A DNA stretch of 64,000 nt from Rotaria sordida. Taxonomy: Eukaryota; Rotifera; Eurotatoria; Philodinida; Philodinidae. A program made the position numbers and the translations under genes. Position 1 is the stretch's first letter, and the number at the start of each line of letters is the position of its first letter. Below are positions 14,001 through 26,412 of the stretch, in pieces. The notes below the pieces were generated by a model that had not been told where the DNA came from, did no database searches, and saw only the letters and a program-made list of their open reading frames with translations. Where the stretch lies: contig CAJNOL010001361.1 of the NCBI GenBank assembly GCA_905250125.1, forward strand, positions 1 to 64,000, given 5' to 3'.

Positions 14001-17000
14001 GTCATCACAACTACCATCAATAGAAACTAATACCAATGGACAAACTGTAACAACTACTGCGATTATTTCTTCGCCATTTTCAATTGAAATACCACATGAT
14101 GAACGTACAATGAAGATCAATACAGTTAATAATTTACAAATTTCTAAACCAATAATTGAACGTCGTAATGATGAACGAACAAAAAAAATTACTACGAACA
14201 GTGCTTCTTCACCATTGACAATGCCAATTGAAATTCATCACGATCAACGAACTGTAATAAGTGCTACAACTAACCCTTTAACTCCTCCATCATCATCATC
14301 ATCATCATCATTTATCGAAGATCGTTCTAATGAACGAATTGTTACAGCTGCTACAGTTAATATTTCATCAACAATATCACAACCAATTGAAACTCATCTT
14401 GATAAATCAACTGTAATGTCTATCATGAAACCAAATTCTCCACCACCCCCTCCACGACCACCATTACCACCATCACCACCATCGTCATCTACTAATAATG
14501 AAGTGATCTATACTGAAGTAATTAAAAATCATGAACGACCATTATCATCTCATCATAATGATCTCATTAAATCACCTGTAAGTCCTTCTCGTTCATTTAT
14601 TATTCCAACTAAATTATCAAGTATTTCATCAAAAAATCCATCATTTAATATTCAACGATCATCTCGATCACCAACAACAAATAATTTTTTATCACATACT
14701 AATAAATCAAGAACACCTATTCAATCGATGATGACATCTGATCGAATAAGTCTTTATTCACAACGAAGTAATAAACAATCGGATATGGGTGTAACAATAA
14801 AAAATTTATCGGAATGTATTGATCGTGTTGGTGTTGTATTTGATGAAACAAATCGTCGAAATGATGTACCATCAACTGGTTTAACAACAGTTGATCTTAT
14901 TCGTGAACAATTAACAAATTCATCAACATCAAAATCAACTGGATCTTTATTAGAGAAATTATATAAATCGAACAGTAGTACTCGTTTACCAACATCATCA
15001 CCATTACGTACATCAATGAAAATAGCTTCTCCACGATCAAAATCTCAACAAGCAACAAAAACTCATGATGAACAATCTTCAACATCTAAGTAAGAAATCT
15101 AGATCATTTAATTTCAAACGCCATGGCAAACGAGCGAATCATCCAAGCTGATACCCACAGTTTGAGCACATATTGGATTTACAAGGACGCATTAGTCTAG
15201 CTTTAGGTGTATGCCGAATCAGTTAAAAAGAATGTTGCTTTATTGAGATATTAACTTTTCAAGTAAACTCTATTTTTATGAGTCGATTAAAAAAAAACTG
15301 AGTCGAATGGTCATAACTTGGCTCTACAAGTTCATGAGCTGTAATCCTTTTAGAAATTTTCTAGTCTTACCAAGATCTTCTTATGAACCCAAATGAGCTC
15401 AAACGGCGTTTATCAGTTCGGGTAGTGCTCTCATTAGTGACTACAGGTTTCAGCACGCATCCACTAGGGACTGTATGCGAATCTCAGTACCATCAACTAG
15501 AGTTACAGCTAGTATTACTTGTAGGAAAGATATCGAGCTATAAAATCTACCGTTAAATAGCTGAAAAGCAGGAATGTATTCTTTCATTTAATTCTATTAA
15601 TTATGTTTTTTTTTCTCAGAATAACTTCAACAACACAACCACCACCACCACCACTGCCACTGCCACCATCAACATCTCAATCAATACGACGAACTGTTGG
15701 TGTCTTTCTTCCACTAACATCTAAAAATCCTCATGAATCTGAACAAACAAATTTAACTACATCTGAGCAATCACCAACATCACTCTATCAAAATCTTGAA
15801 CCACATAATTCAAATTTATCTAATACTCAAATTCTTGATTATACACTTAAACAACATTCTGGTCCAGTATGTATTGGTATACCAAAACCATTTCGAAAAC
15901 CAACAGCAATTATTGAACCATCACCTGTTATAACATCACCAATAACAAATATATCTGAACCAAATTATATTAATCTTACACATCAAGATGAACATATTTA
16001 TACAAATGAAAATAGTACAGGATTAACTGGTAGTAGTAATTCAAATTCATATACAAGTAAAACATCAAGTATATATTCAACATCAGATAAACAAAATTTA
16101 ATTATAAATCCTGAAATTCATTATGCAATATCTCAAATAGCATCATCACAACAAGAACAATCAGTTGAATATGATTCATTTGATGATGAATTAGTTATTG
16201 ATGATATAGCTAAAATAGAAAAATCTCCTCATTCAAATGATAATACAGATAATGATTCATTTGATGATGATGATGATAATAATAATAATAATAACCATCA
16301 TCATCAATTATCAAATAATCAATCAATATCATCAAAAACTTCATCAAAAAATTTTTTTCGTTCAACATTAAATCGTTTAACACGATCAAATAAATCTTTA
16401 GAACGTCTTAATAATGAAACAATAACAAATGATTGTATACAAGAATTAAATCCATCAAATATAGTTGATACAAAAACAAAAAAAACACTTCGTAGTATAA
16501 AAGCACGACATGAAGCTAAAAAAACAGGTAATCTTTTAACAACATATACAGGTGATGATGATACAACATCAATTGATTCAAATTGTTCAACACAAACATC
16601 AACAAGTTTAAATAAAACAATAACAATAAAATCATCAAATAATCGTTTTCGTTTATTTCGTCGTAAAGTTGAAAAAGAATTTGCTAGTGATACTGAAGCG
16701 GAAAAACATCAAACCGAACAACGACGAAAAAAATGGAATAAAAAAATTCTTAATGATACAGCTAATGAATTAAAAACCAAACGTTTATTAATGATGAGTG
16801 ATGATGATGATGATAATAATCATAATAATAATAATCAAAATAATCAAAATTTAAATCAACAAACAAAAGAAAATTTCATTAATGATGAAACACATATATA
16901 TGATCATATTATTCATGATGAAATAAATAATAATAATAATAATAATACTGTATCTCGTATGGGTAAATTATCACATGAAACACATTTAAAATCTCCAACA

Positions 17001-17175
17001 ATAACACTTGATGAAATACGTTCAGAAATTCAAGCTGAAATAGCTGCACGACAAGATATACAAATAAATAATCAATCAATACAATCATCAAATTTAAATT
17101 TACAAAAAAAACGTTCAAAATCAGTTACATTTCTTGATGAATTACTTAGTGATGATCCTAAACAACAACAACAGC

Positions 17176-17214
<39 letters not shown>

Positions 17215-17973
17215 TAAATATGATTACAAAAAATGATATACAAATAAGACCATCAACAACAATAAAACGTATTGAAAAAGGTGATGCACGATCTATATGT
17301 GGTGCTCTAACAGGTACAGGACCTATACGAGGTATTATTAAAGCAGCAAATAATGATATTACTGGTACAACAGCACCTGTATCACCATCGGCAGCAGCAG
17401 CTATTTATTTAAGTGGAGCATCAATTGATACACGATGTACATCACCGAAAATTAATGAACGTACACATCGAGTAAATACAAAGTTTTTTTTGTCTATCGA
17501 ATATTTATCATTCTTTTTTTGTTTTTGTTTTATTCTAGCCACTTTCTACATACACAGTTGGTTCAGCTCGTTTTTATGATGGTGCACCAGTAGTACCATC
17601 AACTCCTGCATCTCCACCACCCCTTCCAAATCATTCTGTTAATCAAAATAATCATAATAATAATATATCAAATCATCGACCAATCTTAAATAATCCTTCT
17701 CATCAGTCAACATCGAATAATGTTCATCATAAACGACCAACAGCAAAAGTTAGTCCATTTCAAACAAAATCTCCTAATGAATCATCATCATCATCATCAC
17801 CACCACCTATATCTACAACAAAACAAACAGCATTGTCATCAACATCAAAAACACCAATACGATCATCTACACATAGAAATATGCAAATATCACATGACGT
17901 AACTAACGTAGCTATATCATCGGTTAGTGATGGTGTTGGTGGTGTATCAAAACGCTTACAGTCCAATTTTTAG
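11014..17973 (+). CDS. MYND zinc-finger, MSS51-like protein with long disordered tail
   Basis: Eleven exons (11014-11437, 11662-11882, 12412-12491, 12554-12677, 12764-12912, 12988-13316, 13420-13591, 13675-13930, 13984-15089, 15620-17471, 17539-17973) join in phase to about 1715 residues. A MYND zinc finger occupies residues 28-67 (Cys28, Cys31, Cys41, Cys44, Cys50, His63, Cys67 visible). Residues ~140-300 resemble the region that follows MYND in MSS51-type proteins, with hydrophobic strands, a VIGDDY turn and a LLDTFEEKR segment. From about residue 320 on it is low complexity: Ser/Thr/Pro/Asn, Pro-rich runs near 14440 and 15640, poly-Asp/Asn/His, and an uninterrupted Gln run at about 17164-17211. 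MYND fingers mediate protein binding; no enzyme function is inferred. A KSVTFLDE motif lies just before the Gln run. The ATG follows directly after a CAG acceptor. The MYND call is firm; the extent of the tail depends on my exon chain. Confidence 0.8.
15090..15619 (+). other. Repeat-like large intron of the MYND gene
   Basis: This 530-bp intron is far longer than the ~55-110-nt introns around it. It is visibly less AT-rich than its neighbours from about 15110 to 15560, which suggests an inserted, decayed repeat. I saw no clear terminal inverted repeats or coding capacity. Confidence 0.4.
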
Positions 17974-18206
17974 AGACTTAGAAAATCTCAGGAGGAATTT
18001 TAGATTCTCTTTACATTCCATGATTTTTGTTTTTTTTTTGTTTTTGTGCAATTTTCTATTTGCTTAATCTGTTTTGCCATACTATTTTTTAGTACAAATT
18101 TGTATGTATCAATGCACGAAGCTTGCTTTTGAGTTAGAAATTGTATGCTTTTTGTGTGTATGTGTGTGTGTTTTGTTTTGAATGTATAATTATGTTGACG
18201 AAAAAG

Positions 18207-18212
18207 AATAAA
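18207..18212 (+). terminator. Poly(A) signal of the MYND gene
   Basis: A canonical AATAAA lies 234 bp after the stop codon, following a T-rich 3' UTR-like stretch. It is the first clear copy on this strand after the stop. Confidence 0.45.
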
Positions 18213-19020
18213 GACTATATGCATCTCAAAAGATTATTTTTTGTTTTTACTTATTGTAATGTTTGAGAAGTTTTGTCAACACGTATTGATATGTTAATCG
18301 ATTAGAAGATTGTTCAATCGAATTATAGATCATCTCTTAATTATTCAAGCATCAGAATACATATAAAAGCAACAAGATTCATCGACTTATCTTTGTCTTG
18401 AAGATATGTTATACAAGTACATATGTTTAGAACAGTTTTGATGGCTAAATTTCAAACGCAGAATACCGAAAATCTAAATACTTTTTAGTCATAGATTTCA
18501 CTCTCATTCTCACTGTTATGCTGTGTGTTGTATTACATTCTGTGAATCAAAACTTAGAAAAATGTTCTTTTTACTAAGAGTTTACAAGGATTTTAAATTT
18601 TCGCCATTTTGCGTTTCTACATTTAGACACTTTCCCTTGATAATATACAAAACTTTTTCGAAATACATCGATTCAAGAATATTGACAACAAAACTTATCG
18701 TTTTTCTAACAATGTAGACTAGAAAAACAAGGTCATATCTCGTAACTAGATATCGCAAAATTTTTATGGTGGTGCAAAACTTGCGTCGAAAGTCTTAATT
18801 GACACGATTTATGTATTATAACGGATGTCTCAGGGACAATGGGCCTCTCTGTATTTTACTGACGTCTCCATCAATTCTTATTCTTTCGAACTTGATTTTT
18901 TTATAAAAAGATGCATCTTGTTATCTTCTACAAGAATCTATATTTCGTATTTCATTCAAACATTTTTTGCCTTTGTTATAAGATGAAAAGTAAAAATCTT
19001 TGAAAAGTAGTTTTTTTTTG
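18213..19020. other. Spacer between the MYND gene and the mariner relic
   Basis: No gene is supported. The part from about 18420 to 18900 is less AT-rich and may be an older repeat fragment. No mariner terminal repeat was found left of 19020, so the adjoining mariner appears 5'-truncated. Confidence 0.4.
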
Positions 19021-19830
19021 CAGGTACGAAAACGGTAATGGTCCAATTAAGATCTTTCGTGATTTAAATGAGTACTCTGGATTAATTACTATAAAAAGGT
19101 GATGCAAGATGATCCATGACACCGGTTCTATTCAGCTATTAACACCTCCAGATGACCAACGTCTTGCTCGAACTAGTAAAATAATCCAAAAAGAAGATGG
19201 TATCCGTTCGAAGTTTGGCTAAAGAATACGGCTTATCCAAATCAAATGCTCATCGAATATTGAAGGAGGATCTGGAATTCTATGTCTACAAGAAGATAGT
19301 CGAACCAAAACTCATCGACAGACATAAAACCAAACGAAAAAAATTCGTAAACCGGGTCTGCCATAATTTTCAAAAAGAAGACACAATGAGAATTTTATTT
19401 TCAGATGAAAAATTGTTCGATATTGAAGGTATATACAATTTCTGAAATCAACGCATTTGGACGATCAGTTGTGCTGACGCAAATGAAAGAGATGGCATTA
19501 AAATGACACGAAAGTTTCCTAAAAAAGATCATGGTCTGGTTGGATGTTTTGCTCCAATGGGGTGGGACCCTTAGTCATTTTCGATCAAGGTACAGTAGAT
19601 CATGCTGAATATATCCAGAATGTTCTTCTAACAACACTAAAATATGCTAAAAAGACGTTTGGAGAATATTGGACATTTTAACAAGACGGTACGAAACCTC
19701 ACGTCGATCACCTAGCACAAAAATGGTGCATGGACGACTGTTCATCGTTCATGGATAAAGATCATTGGCTACCGAATAGTCCAAATTTAAATCCATTGAA
19801 CTATTCTATTTGGAACGAATTTCTATTGTG
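19021..19830 (+). mobile_element. Tc1/mariner transposase relic
   Basis: This is a decayed IS630/Tc1/mariner-type transposase read in pieces. 19025-19190 encodes the N-terminal helix-turn-helix half (an ENG.GPIKIFRDLNE segment, then LLTPP..RLARTSKIIQK). 19197-19445 holds a second helix-turn-helix ending in FSDEKLFDIEG, which carries the first catalytic Asp. 19678-19830 holds QDGTKPH with the second Asp and then LPNSPNLNPLNYSIWNEF. In an active mariner the last motif reads LDY; here the third catalytic residue is Asn. The reading frame changes several times and has in-frame stops, one directly before QDG and one near 19443. The first ~30 codons and both terminal repeats are not seen. It is a dead copy from the same broad group as the copy inside the MICAL intron. 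Confidence 0.85.
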
Positions 19831-19874
19831 ATAAAATATCAATAAAATATGAAAAATATTCTTTAATACGCCTG

Positions 19875-19880
19875 TTTATT
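19875..19880 (-). terminator. Possible poly(A) signal of ARMT1
   Basis: TTTATT on the plus strand (AATAAA on the gene strand) lies about 104 bp beyond the ARMT1 stop, just past the end of the mariner relic. It is one of several A/T-rich candidates. Confidence 0.35.
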
Positions 19881-19983
19881 CATAAAACCTAGAATCATTA
19901 TTATGATGTGTTTCAAATTAAAGCTTCACTAAAATAAAAACATTTGATGACATATGACTAATTTCAATTAATTATCTTTTTTT

Positions 19984-22698
19984 TTAAGTTGTTTTTTTAA
20001 AAAATGTTTGTATAACAGCCCATTTTCCATTTATCATCCATTTCGGATCAAGTTTAGTAACTTGTTCTACTAATTTTTCATCGATTTCAACTTGTACATC
20101 TGCTTTACATGTTCTTAAAGCAACTAATGATGTTGGTTGAAAATCACGCAATGCTGTTTCAAATCGTGTATTTAATGGCCATTGAAGATCACCAACTAAT
20201 TTTCTATAATGTAAATCACCTTTAAATATAATTAATTTTGATTGTGACATTGTATAATAAAGTTCTGGTGAAATTTTTTGCATATATGAATAATCGTATG
20301 GTAAAGTAAAAAATCGATGTGCTTGAATTATCCATTGACCATTTTGAATATATTCTTGCCATCGTTTGGATGCTATTTGCCATACGGGATTTGATGATGA
20401 TTTATTTAATTGTTCTAAAAGCCATTGAAAATCATTTTTAGTTGCATCAGACACAAACCATGGTAAACATTTTAAATGTAATGTAATGCGTGAACATAAA
20501 CGTTTTGATATAAGAAAATCAGCAAAACATAAATCAGTTAAAAGTTCAAAACCAGCATTATCAAGTACAAAATCAATACAGACATCAAAATTTAATAAAT
20601 ATGCTTGTTGATCATAAAGATAATTAAAAACAGATGTTTGATTATTAATTAATATATGTGATTTAAGTTCAGTTATCTGATGAAATGGATCATGTTCTTG
20701 TGGACATTCGGCACCAGCTGATAATGATAAATCACATGCATTACCCCAGAGAGAAATCTTAGAGAATAAAAAGAAATTTTTTTAAATGATTGTTTTTTTT
20801 GTTAAAAAAACATTATTATACTTCCATATAATTGTAAAATTGTTGTTCAATCGTTGATTTATTATTCATAAGATTAATTGTTTGATCAAAATCTATGTTC
20901 AATTGAGCAAGAAGTACATCAATTGCTTTTGAAGAGGAATAAAAATTATTTTGTTTCATTTCAATAAATGGATCAATATGTTGTAAATGTTTTCTAAAAG
21001 ATTAAAAATTAAGAAAAAAAACAATATATATATGAATATATATTTACGTAAGAAAAAATGCTTCTGCAATCTTTCGATACATATAGCATTCAACGAGAAG
21101 CCAACTACTTTGAAACCAGCTAATTACTTTGCCTAAGATATTCATTATCTTATAAAGTTTACTTTTTTTATTTTCTTACCTTGATCCATTTCTTTTTGAA
21201 GATATTCATTCCATAAATGAATGTCATCAGTATAATTATCATTTAATAAAAAGATAGGTTTATCCTATAGATTTTTAATAGAAAGAAAAATAAAAAATAA
21301 AAATAGGTATATGCAGTTCCAGTTTATTGACTACCGACGTCAACAAACTTATGAGGGAACTTCTTCAGATGTTCCTTTCCAATTTCAATGATATTTCTTG
21401 TCTATAGATACTACATCGTGTTCTAATAAAAACCCTAAAAGGATTCGGAGTCCTATTGATATTTGACTAAGCTATCAAATTTTTATTATGTCTATTTTCT
21501 AGAAGCTTTCGGCTTTCGGAAAACTTGTAGTTTTGAATTTCGATCTAAAACTTTACACATATAGAAACCTTAATTAGTCTAGCTTCTATTAAAAAAAAAA
21601 CTTCAGAAATTTTGAACAAAGCCTCTTCAAAGTATGAGATTTTCAAGATATATACTCTTTTTCTATGGATAGTGTATACAACATGCATTTTTTGAAAGCT
21701 TTATATCTTGAAGAGACCGTTCAAAACCTCTGAATTTTGTATGAAAGTTAGTCTAGTTGAGTTCTCTAGATACGCAAAGTTTCAAATCAAAATTTGAAAA
21801 TACGAGTTTTCTGAAAACTTGAGGTCCTACGAGAACCTCTAAAAAATTGACATATTAAAAATTCGATAACTTTGTTAAAACTCAATAGAAACCTAAATCG
21901 TTTTAGGATCGTTATTAGAATACTATTTAATATCTTTAGGTAAAAGATCATTGAAATCGGAAGGGCGCAAGTGAACAGGTTCTCTCATTAGTTGTAGTTA
22001 GTACCAAGGAGAAGAAATGAAAATTTCGTACTTCAGCATATACCAAGGGTGTGTCAAAGCTATTTACTAGAACTGTTTAGCTATTTCAAATGCGGTTAAG
22101 TACGAAATTTTCGCTTTTTCCCTCTTGAGTTAGTACACACTGACTACACGAGCACCAATATTCACTGAAGTATTGGAACACATTGCTACAAAAAAGTCAT
22201 ATTTTGATACAGTTTATGTCTAAATATTGCAGCGAACGCAGATGCCATTGCAGTCAGTACTTCAGTGTATACCATCAATACTGGTGTGATTAGTGACTCA
22301 GTGAATTCTATATCGGTGGTTCAGTGTTCAGTGTTTACATCAACACTACACATCTCTAGATAAAAATTTGAAAAATCTTACTCGAGCAATTTCATATCGT
22401 AACTTATCCATTGCACTAATACATGATTTACATTCATTTTCTGCTTCCTAAAAAATAATAGTCATTCTAATCAATAAAATACTTGTTAAATATTAACTTA
22501 CATCACCATATTCTTGAGCAAATTTTCCACGTTGTCGTGCAAGAAAATCCACAATACGTGTAACAATAACTGGAAGACGATCTTTTATTGTTGCATAAGC
22601 AAATGATCTATTATATAAATTTATTGAAATAAATTTATATAAGAAAAGTATATAACATACTTTTCATCTTTAGCTGATAATGGTGGTGGTAATGCCAT
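19984..22698 (-). CDS. ARMT1: ARMT1 damage-control phosphatase (DUF89)
   Basis: Seven exons on the minus strand (22661-22698, 22502-22607, 22382-22447, 21180-21264, 21048-21132, 20822-20993, 19984-20757) join in phase to 441 residues, the length I recall for human ARMT1. The N-terminus (MALPPPLSAKD, then SFAYATIKDRLP) matches the family start. The C-terminal half has the DUF89 signature DNAGFEL, an upstream SLWGNACDLS Asn/Asp motif that helps bind the metal, and the late IFKGDLHYRKL and LRTCKADVQ motifs. DUF89 proteins are metal-dependent phosphatases acting on damaged sugar phosphates such as fructose-1-phosphate; a carboxyl methyltransferase activity on PCNA has also been claimed for human ARMT1. 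All key motifs are present and no lesion is seen. The intron between exons 3 and 4 is about 1.1 kb and carries inverted repeats. The ATG is 180 bp after the YLPM1 stop on the same strand. Confidence 0.93.
21349..21991. repeat. Foldback-like inverted repeat in an ARMT1 intron
   Basis: Left arm about 21349-21642; right arm about 21690-21991; short loop between. The right arm read in reverse complement follows the left arm over nearly 300 bp with scattered mismatches. Shared blocks include a TTTCAATGAT segment near the outer ends, a CTAATAA segment, ATCGAATTTTTA against ATCAAATTTTTA, a TTAGTCTAG-type block and GCTTTC near the loop. It fills most of intron 3 of ARMT1. There is no coding capacity. 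The arms have diverged visibly, so the insertion is not recent. Confidence 0.75.
22004..22140. repeat. Short inverted repeat next to the foldback
   Basis: Two ~35-bp arms around 22004-22042 and 22101-22140 are reverse complements, sharing AAAATTTCGTACTT and a TTAGTAC outer part. They enclose about 60 bp. This looks like a small MITE or a subterminal part of the adjoining repeat. Confidence 0.6.
22130..22345. repeat. Dispersed repeat, copy 1 (ARMT1 intron)
   Basis: This 215-bp stretch shares ordered blocks with 46320-46500 in a MICAL intron: an ACTGACTACA block followed by GCAC, ATATTTTGATA, and GTAGCGAACACGA against GCAGCGAACGCAGA, then a run of CAGTGT/CAGTG motifs. It is non-coding. The family is unknown. 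Confidence 0.55.
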
Positions 22699-22878
22699 AA
22701 ATATACTTTCTTTTTTTTTTGGTTTATTCTTTGAATAAATACAAATAATAATTTTTTTATTAGAAAAATTACGCGCGTATTATCTATAAGTAAAGTATTT
22801 TCATCAGTTTGTTTGTTTGTTTTTATTTTACAGACGAGAAAAAAAGTTATGTAAACAAAAAAGACGAAGAAAAACAAA

Positions 22879-25800
22879 TTAAATGTATTTATATTGATTT
22901 AGTTTTTGACTTGGATCATAATCATCACTCATACGTTGCCAATCTTGTTCGGTTTGACCAACAACAAAACCAACTAAAATTGAAAAAATTACAAAAAAAA
23001 AGAAATAAATTATTTTCTTAAAAAACAAACGTACTAGCTTTTTTATGTAAATGAAGAACATTTTCTTCAATATCAGCCCAGCGAACTTTTTTCTTTTTTG
23101 ATTGACAATTCGGTGATAAATCATTCGTTTGTTCATCTATACTTATTGTTGTATTATTCAAACGTTTTTCAATCGGTGATGACGATTGATTTGATGATGA
23201 ATTTCGTCGTTGATATAAACCATCGAGACGATCTAAATTTTTTTTTAATTTAAATATTAATAAAACATACTGAGAAAAAAAAGAAATTTTCGAAAACGAA
23301 AAAAAGAGCAAAAAAACTTAAAAGATTTCATAAGGAAAATAAGAAAAAAAAATATAGCATACCGGGATTTGTTTCCATCATTGCTTCCCATTTACTTTTC
23401 TTTGTCATCTAAAATGTTCATTTGTGTGCTTCATCGTCGATCGGTTTCTTGCAAATTTTGCTCTCAGACAAACAAATATGTACTTACCGATTTCTCCCTC
23501 TCTCATTAAAAACTCTCTATATCCCTCATATATTAAAGTCTACTTATTCAAATTACCTGACTCTCCTCCTCTTCGATTTCATTTTCTTCAGTCGTCGTTG
23601 TTGGAGGAGCATCGTCCATTTCAACCTTGAAAAATTAAATAGAAAACAAAAGAAATTTGTTTATAACATACTTCATCGATAGCATCCGATTGAAGTAATG
23701 AACGAATATCAAGAATTTCATAACGTAATGGCAATTGTTCCCAACGTTTATGAATCTATAATTATAAATATGAATAATTTCTTTTTTTTTTGTCTTATTC
23801 AAAATAATATTTTACTTGTTGAATATCAGATAAAGAACGACTATGCATATTTCGTTGTGCACATGTTTGTATATCATTATTTAATTCAACAAAATAAACT
23901 TGAAATTGATTTGCTTCAGCATAATCAGCCATATTACGAAAATGATTTAATTGTTCATTATTTTGATCAATAATTAAAAATGGATAAAAACGATCATCAA
24001 TCGATTTTCGAACTAATTTTATTAAACTTCGTCGATAGGTTTCTTCCATTTGTGGATCATACTCATATTCCATAACCTTTTTTTTTTGTTTTTATATCAA
24101 AAGATTTTTTGAAGTTTAAAAGAAAATGAAACTTAAAAAACATACAGATGTTTTTGTTATTTTGCCCGTTTTAGGATCTTTAGTTTCACGTTGATTTTCA
24201 GTTAGAAAATAATTATCAATTGAAAGAATTTTTGGTTTATTAGTACCTTTTGATTGTAATTCTTCTTCATTCTATAAACAATGACTAAAATATCAATGAA
24301 AATATTCGAATTTATTTACTTTGATTAAATCCGCAACATAAGATTTACCCGAACCTATATATATATATATATGTAAATGACTATTTTAAGTAGAAGAAAA
24401 CGAAAAGAAAAAAAAACCAACAAATACAAACCAGGTAAACCTCGAAGGAAAACAATAATTTGTGGTGGTCGTTGTAATCGACCAGGTTCTTTAAGAAGTG
24501 TATCGATCTAAAGAAAAAGAAAAAAGAAAAATTCTATTATTTTTAGATATATTTGCATTTATAATACTGAAATAAGTTGATGTTTTTGAAAAAGTTGACT
24601 AGTTAATACTTGTTGCTGTTGTTGTTGTTCATGATGAGTTGAATGTGTGAACTGAGAAGTTATAGGATATGTATTACGATCACTGTTTGTCCAATGAGGA
24701 TGAGGAAGTTGATTATTAAATGATTCTCCTGATGTTGATATACGTGGTACTGGTGGAAGTGGAAGTCGTAATTTTGTTCCATTATTTTCGATAAATCTTG
24801 GATTAGCTAGTGGAAAATGATGTTGTTGTTGATTATTGGAATATGATTGTGTTGGAATACTCATTAGTGATGGAAGTTCCTTCGCATTCTCATTAGTAGG
24901 ATTTGTCTAGACGATGAAAAAAAAAAAGGATACAAGATATTCAGTTTTGTTAGCTTTTATAAACTCATATTCAGTAGTAGAAAAAAAACGTCACAATGGA
25001 ACTCTTCCAACTGGTTAATTGCTTTTCAGTCGAAACTATGTGCTTCGTGTAGATTCAAATGAGTTTTGAATATCCTGAAAAAGAGTTTAAGCGCTTGGCT
25101 TATTGCTCCGAAGATATTACATTTTTTAGATATTTTTTAAATGAATACCATGATTCTTCTCAGGAACACCAGAAAAATTGATTTTTGAACTTCGATTGGA
25201 AATTTGGTGCATAGACAGACTTTAACGAGAGTAACTTATTGTGAAAGTTTAAAGTCTTTTGATTTGCTTCTATCCTGAAATCAGAACAGCGAAGCTGTCG
25301 GCGTATATAATCGATGTAAAAGACATGCTTTTATTATAACTGTATCTTACAATAGGAACAACGACAAGATCTGACACGTTTACAAGAAATTATTCTCGTT
25401 AAGGCTTGTATCGGTGCAAAGTTTCAAGTCAAAATTAAAACATCAGTTTTCTTGATGTTCCTGAGAAGAGTCACGGCATTCATTTAAAAAGTATCATAAA
25501 AGTGCAGTATCTCCAGAGTAATAAGCTAAGGATACGAACTCTTTTTACGGTATTCATACCTCATTTGAGTCTACATAATACACATAATCTCAACTCAAAA
25601 GCAATTAATCAGTTGAGAGATTTCTTTCGTCAGATAAACTTACTGATGAATCAAAATCAGATTCTTCAAGATAATGACTTTTTCGTTTTAATACAGCTGT
25701 ACCACCACTGAATGGTGGTTGTGGAATACCAGTACCACTACTTAATAGTGGTTGTGAAACATTAGTACCACCACTGAATGATGGTTGTGGAATGCCAGTT

Positions 25801-26412
25801 CCACCATTCAATGTTAGGGGAGTGATACCGGTACCACCACTAAACGATGGTTGTGGTATATTGATACCACCACTAAAAGATAGGTGTGGTATATTGATAC
25901 CACCACTGAAAGATTGTTGTGGGGGTGGTAATGGTGGTTGAATATGATGAAAAGTTGTTGGAGGTGATGGAATAAATGAAGACACAGATGTAACAGATGG
26001 AGAAGGACCAGATGAAAGTATCCAAGATTGCTGTGGACGTGGTCGAGAAGGTACAAACATGAAGGATTGTTGTTGTTGTTGTTGTATTGGCAAATTGTTC
26101 GGATATGGTTGATGAAAATGATGAACCGGTGTAGTATACATTAGAGATGGAGGTTGTACTATTTGTTGTTGTTGTTGCTGTTGAGGAAAATGTACCATAT
26201 GTCGATTGACAGGTTGTACATTATTAAAATGATCGACTATAATATGAATCAAAAATATTTCATTTGCTATTCAACAGAAAAAATAACATAGTTTAAAGTA
26301 ATTTAAGTTTTCAAAGAAAATTGTTGTTATTTGATTATTAATAAAAAGTTAAAAAGTTTTAGTAAAAATAAAAAAGAAAAAACTTACATCGATCACCACG
26401 AAATGGTATCAT
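22879..26412 (-). CDS. YLPM1: YLPM1 (ZAP3)-like P-loop protein, PP1-binding type
   Basis: Twelve minus-strand exons join in phase to 648 residues: 26388-26412, 25644-26236, 24568-24906, 24432-24507, 24320-24354, 24146-24271, 23816-24076, 23672-23755, 23557-23625, 23363-23408, 23035-23232 and 22879-22973. Residues ~10-315 are Gln/Pro rich, with repeats of the type FSGGTGIPQP between 25700 and 25920. A P-loop kinase-like domain follows, with Walker A GLPGSGKS at residues 342-349, then ILSIDNYF, the MEYEYDP..EETYR block and LDIRSLLQ-like DIRSLLQSDAIDEVEMDD. The C-terminus has KSKWEAM, KKKVRWADIEE and IGFVVGQTEQDW, as in vertebrate YLPM1. YLPM1 is a nuclear protein that binds protein phosphatase 1 through RVRW; KVRW here fits that docking motif. 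It is much shorter than the human protein, mainly in the N-terminal low-complexity part. No lesion is seen. Confidence 0.92.
25007..25616. repeat. Foldback-like inverted repeat in a YLPM1 intron
   Basis: Left arm about 25007-25229, right arm about 25394-25616, loop of about 165 bp. The reverse complement of the right arm tracks the left arm over ~220 bp: an outer GGTTAATTGCTTTT against GATTAATTGCTTTT, a TCAAATGAG block, GCTTATT, TTTTTTAAATGAAT and TTCTCAGGAACA, down to CTTTAACGAG near the loop. It takes up nearly all of the 737-bp intron 2 of YLPM1 (24907-25643), whose neighbours in the gene are 60-150 bp. Confidence 0.8.
25700..25925 (-). repeat. Coding minisatellite in YLPM1 (FSGG..IPQP repeats)
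   Basis: Within YLPM1 exon 2 the minus-strand frame repeats a ~11-13-residue unit with FSGG, then T or I, G or N and IPQP, about seven times with variation (SFSGGINIP, SFSGGTGI, PFSGGTAV). The plus strand shows it as recurring ACCACCACTGAATG-like blocks. It encodes a flexible Pro/Ser/Gly region of no known function. Confidence 0.8.

Noticed and set aside
18420-19020. Left terminal repeat of the mariner relic at 19021
   Set aside because: No match to the TGACAAAAG-type end or to any inverse of the right side was found, so the relic is called truncated.
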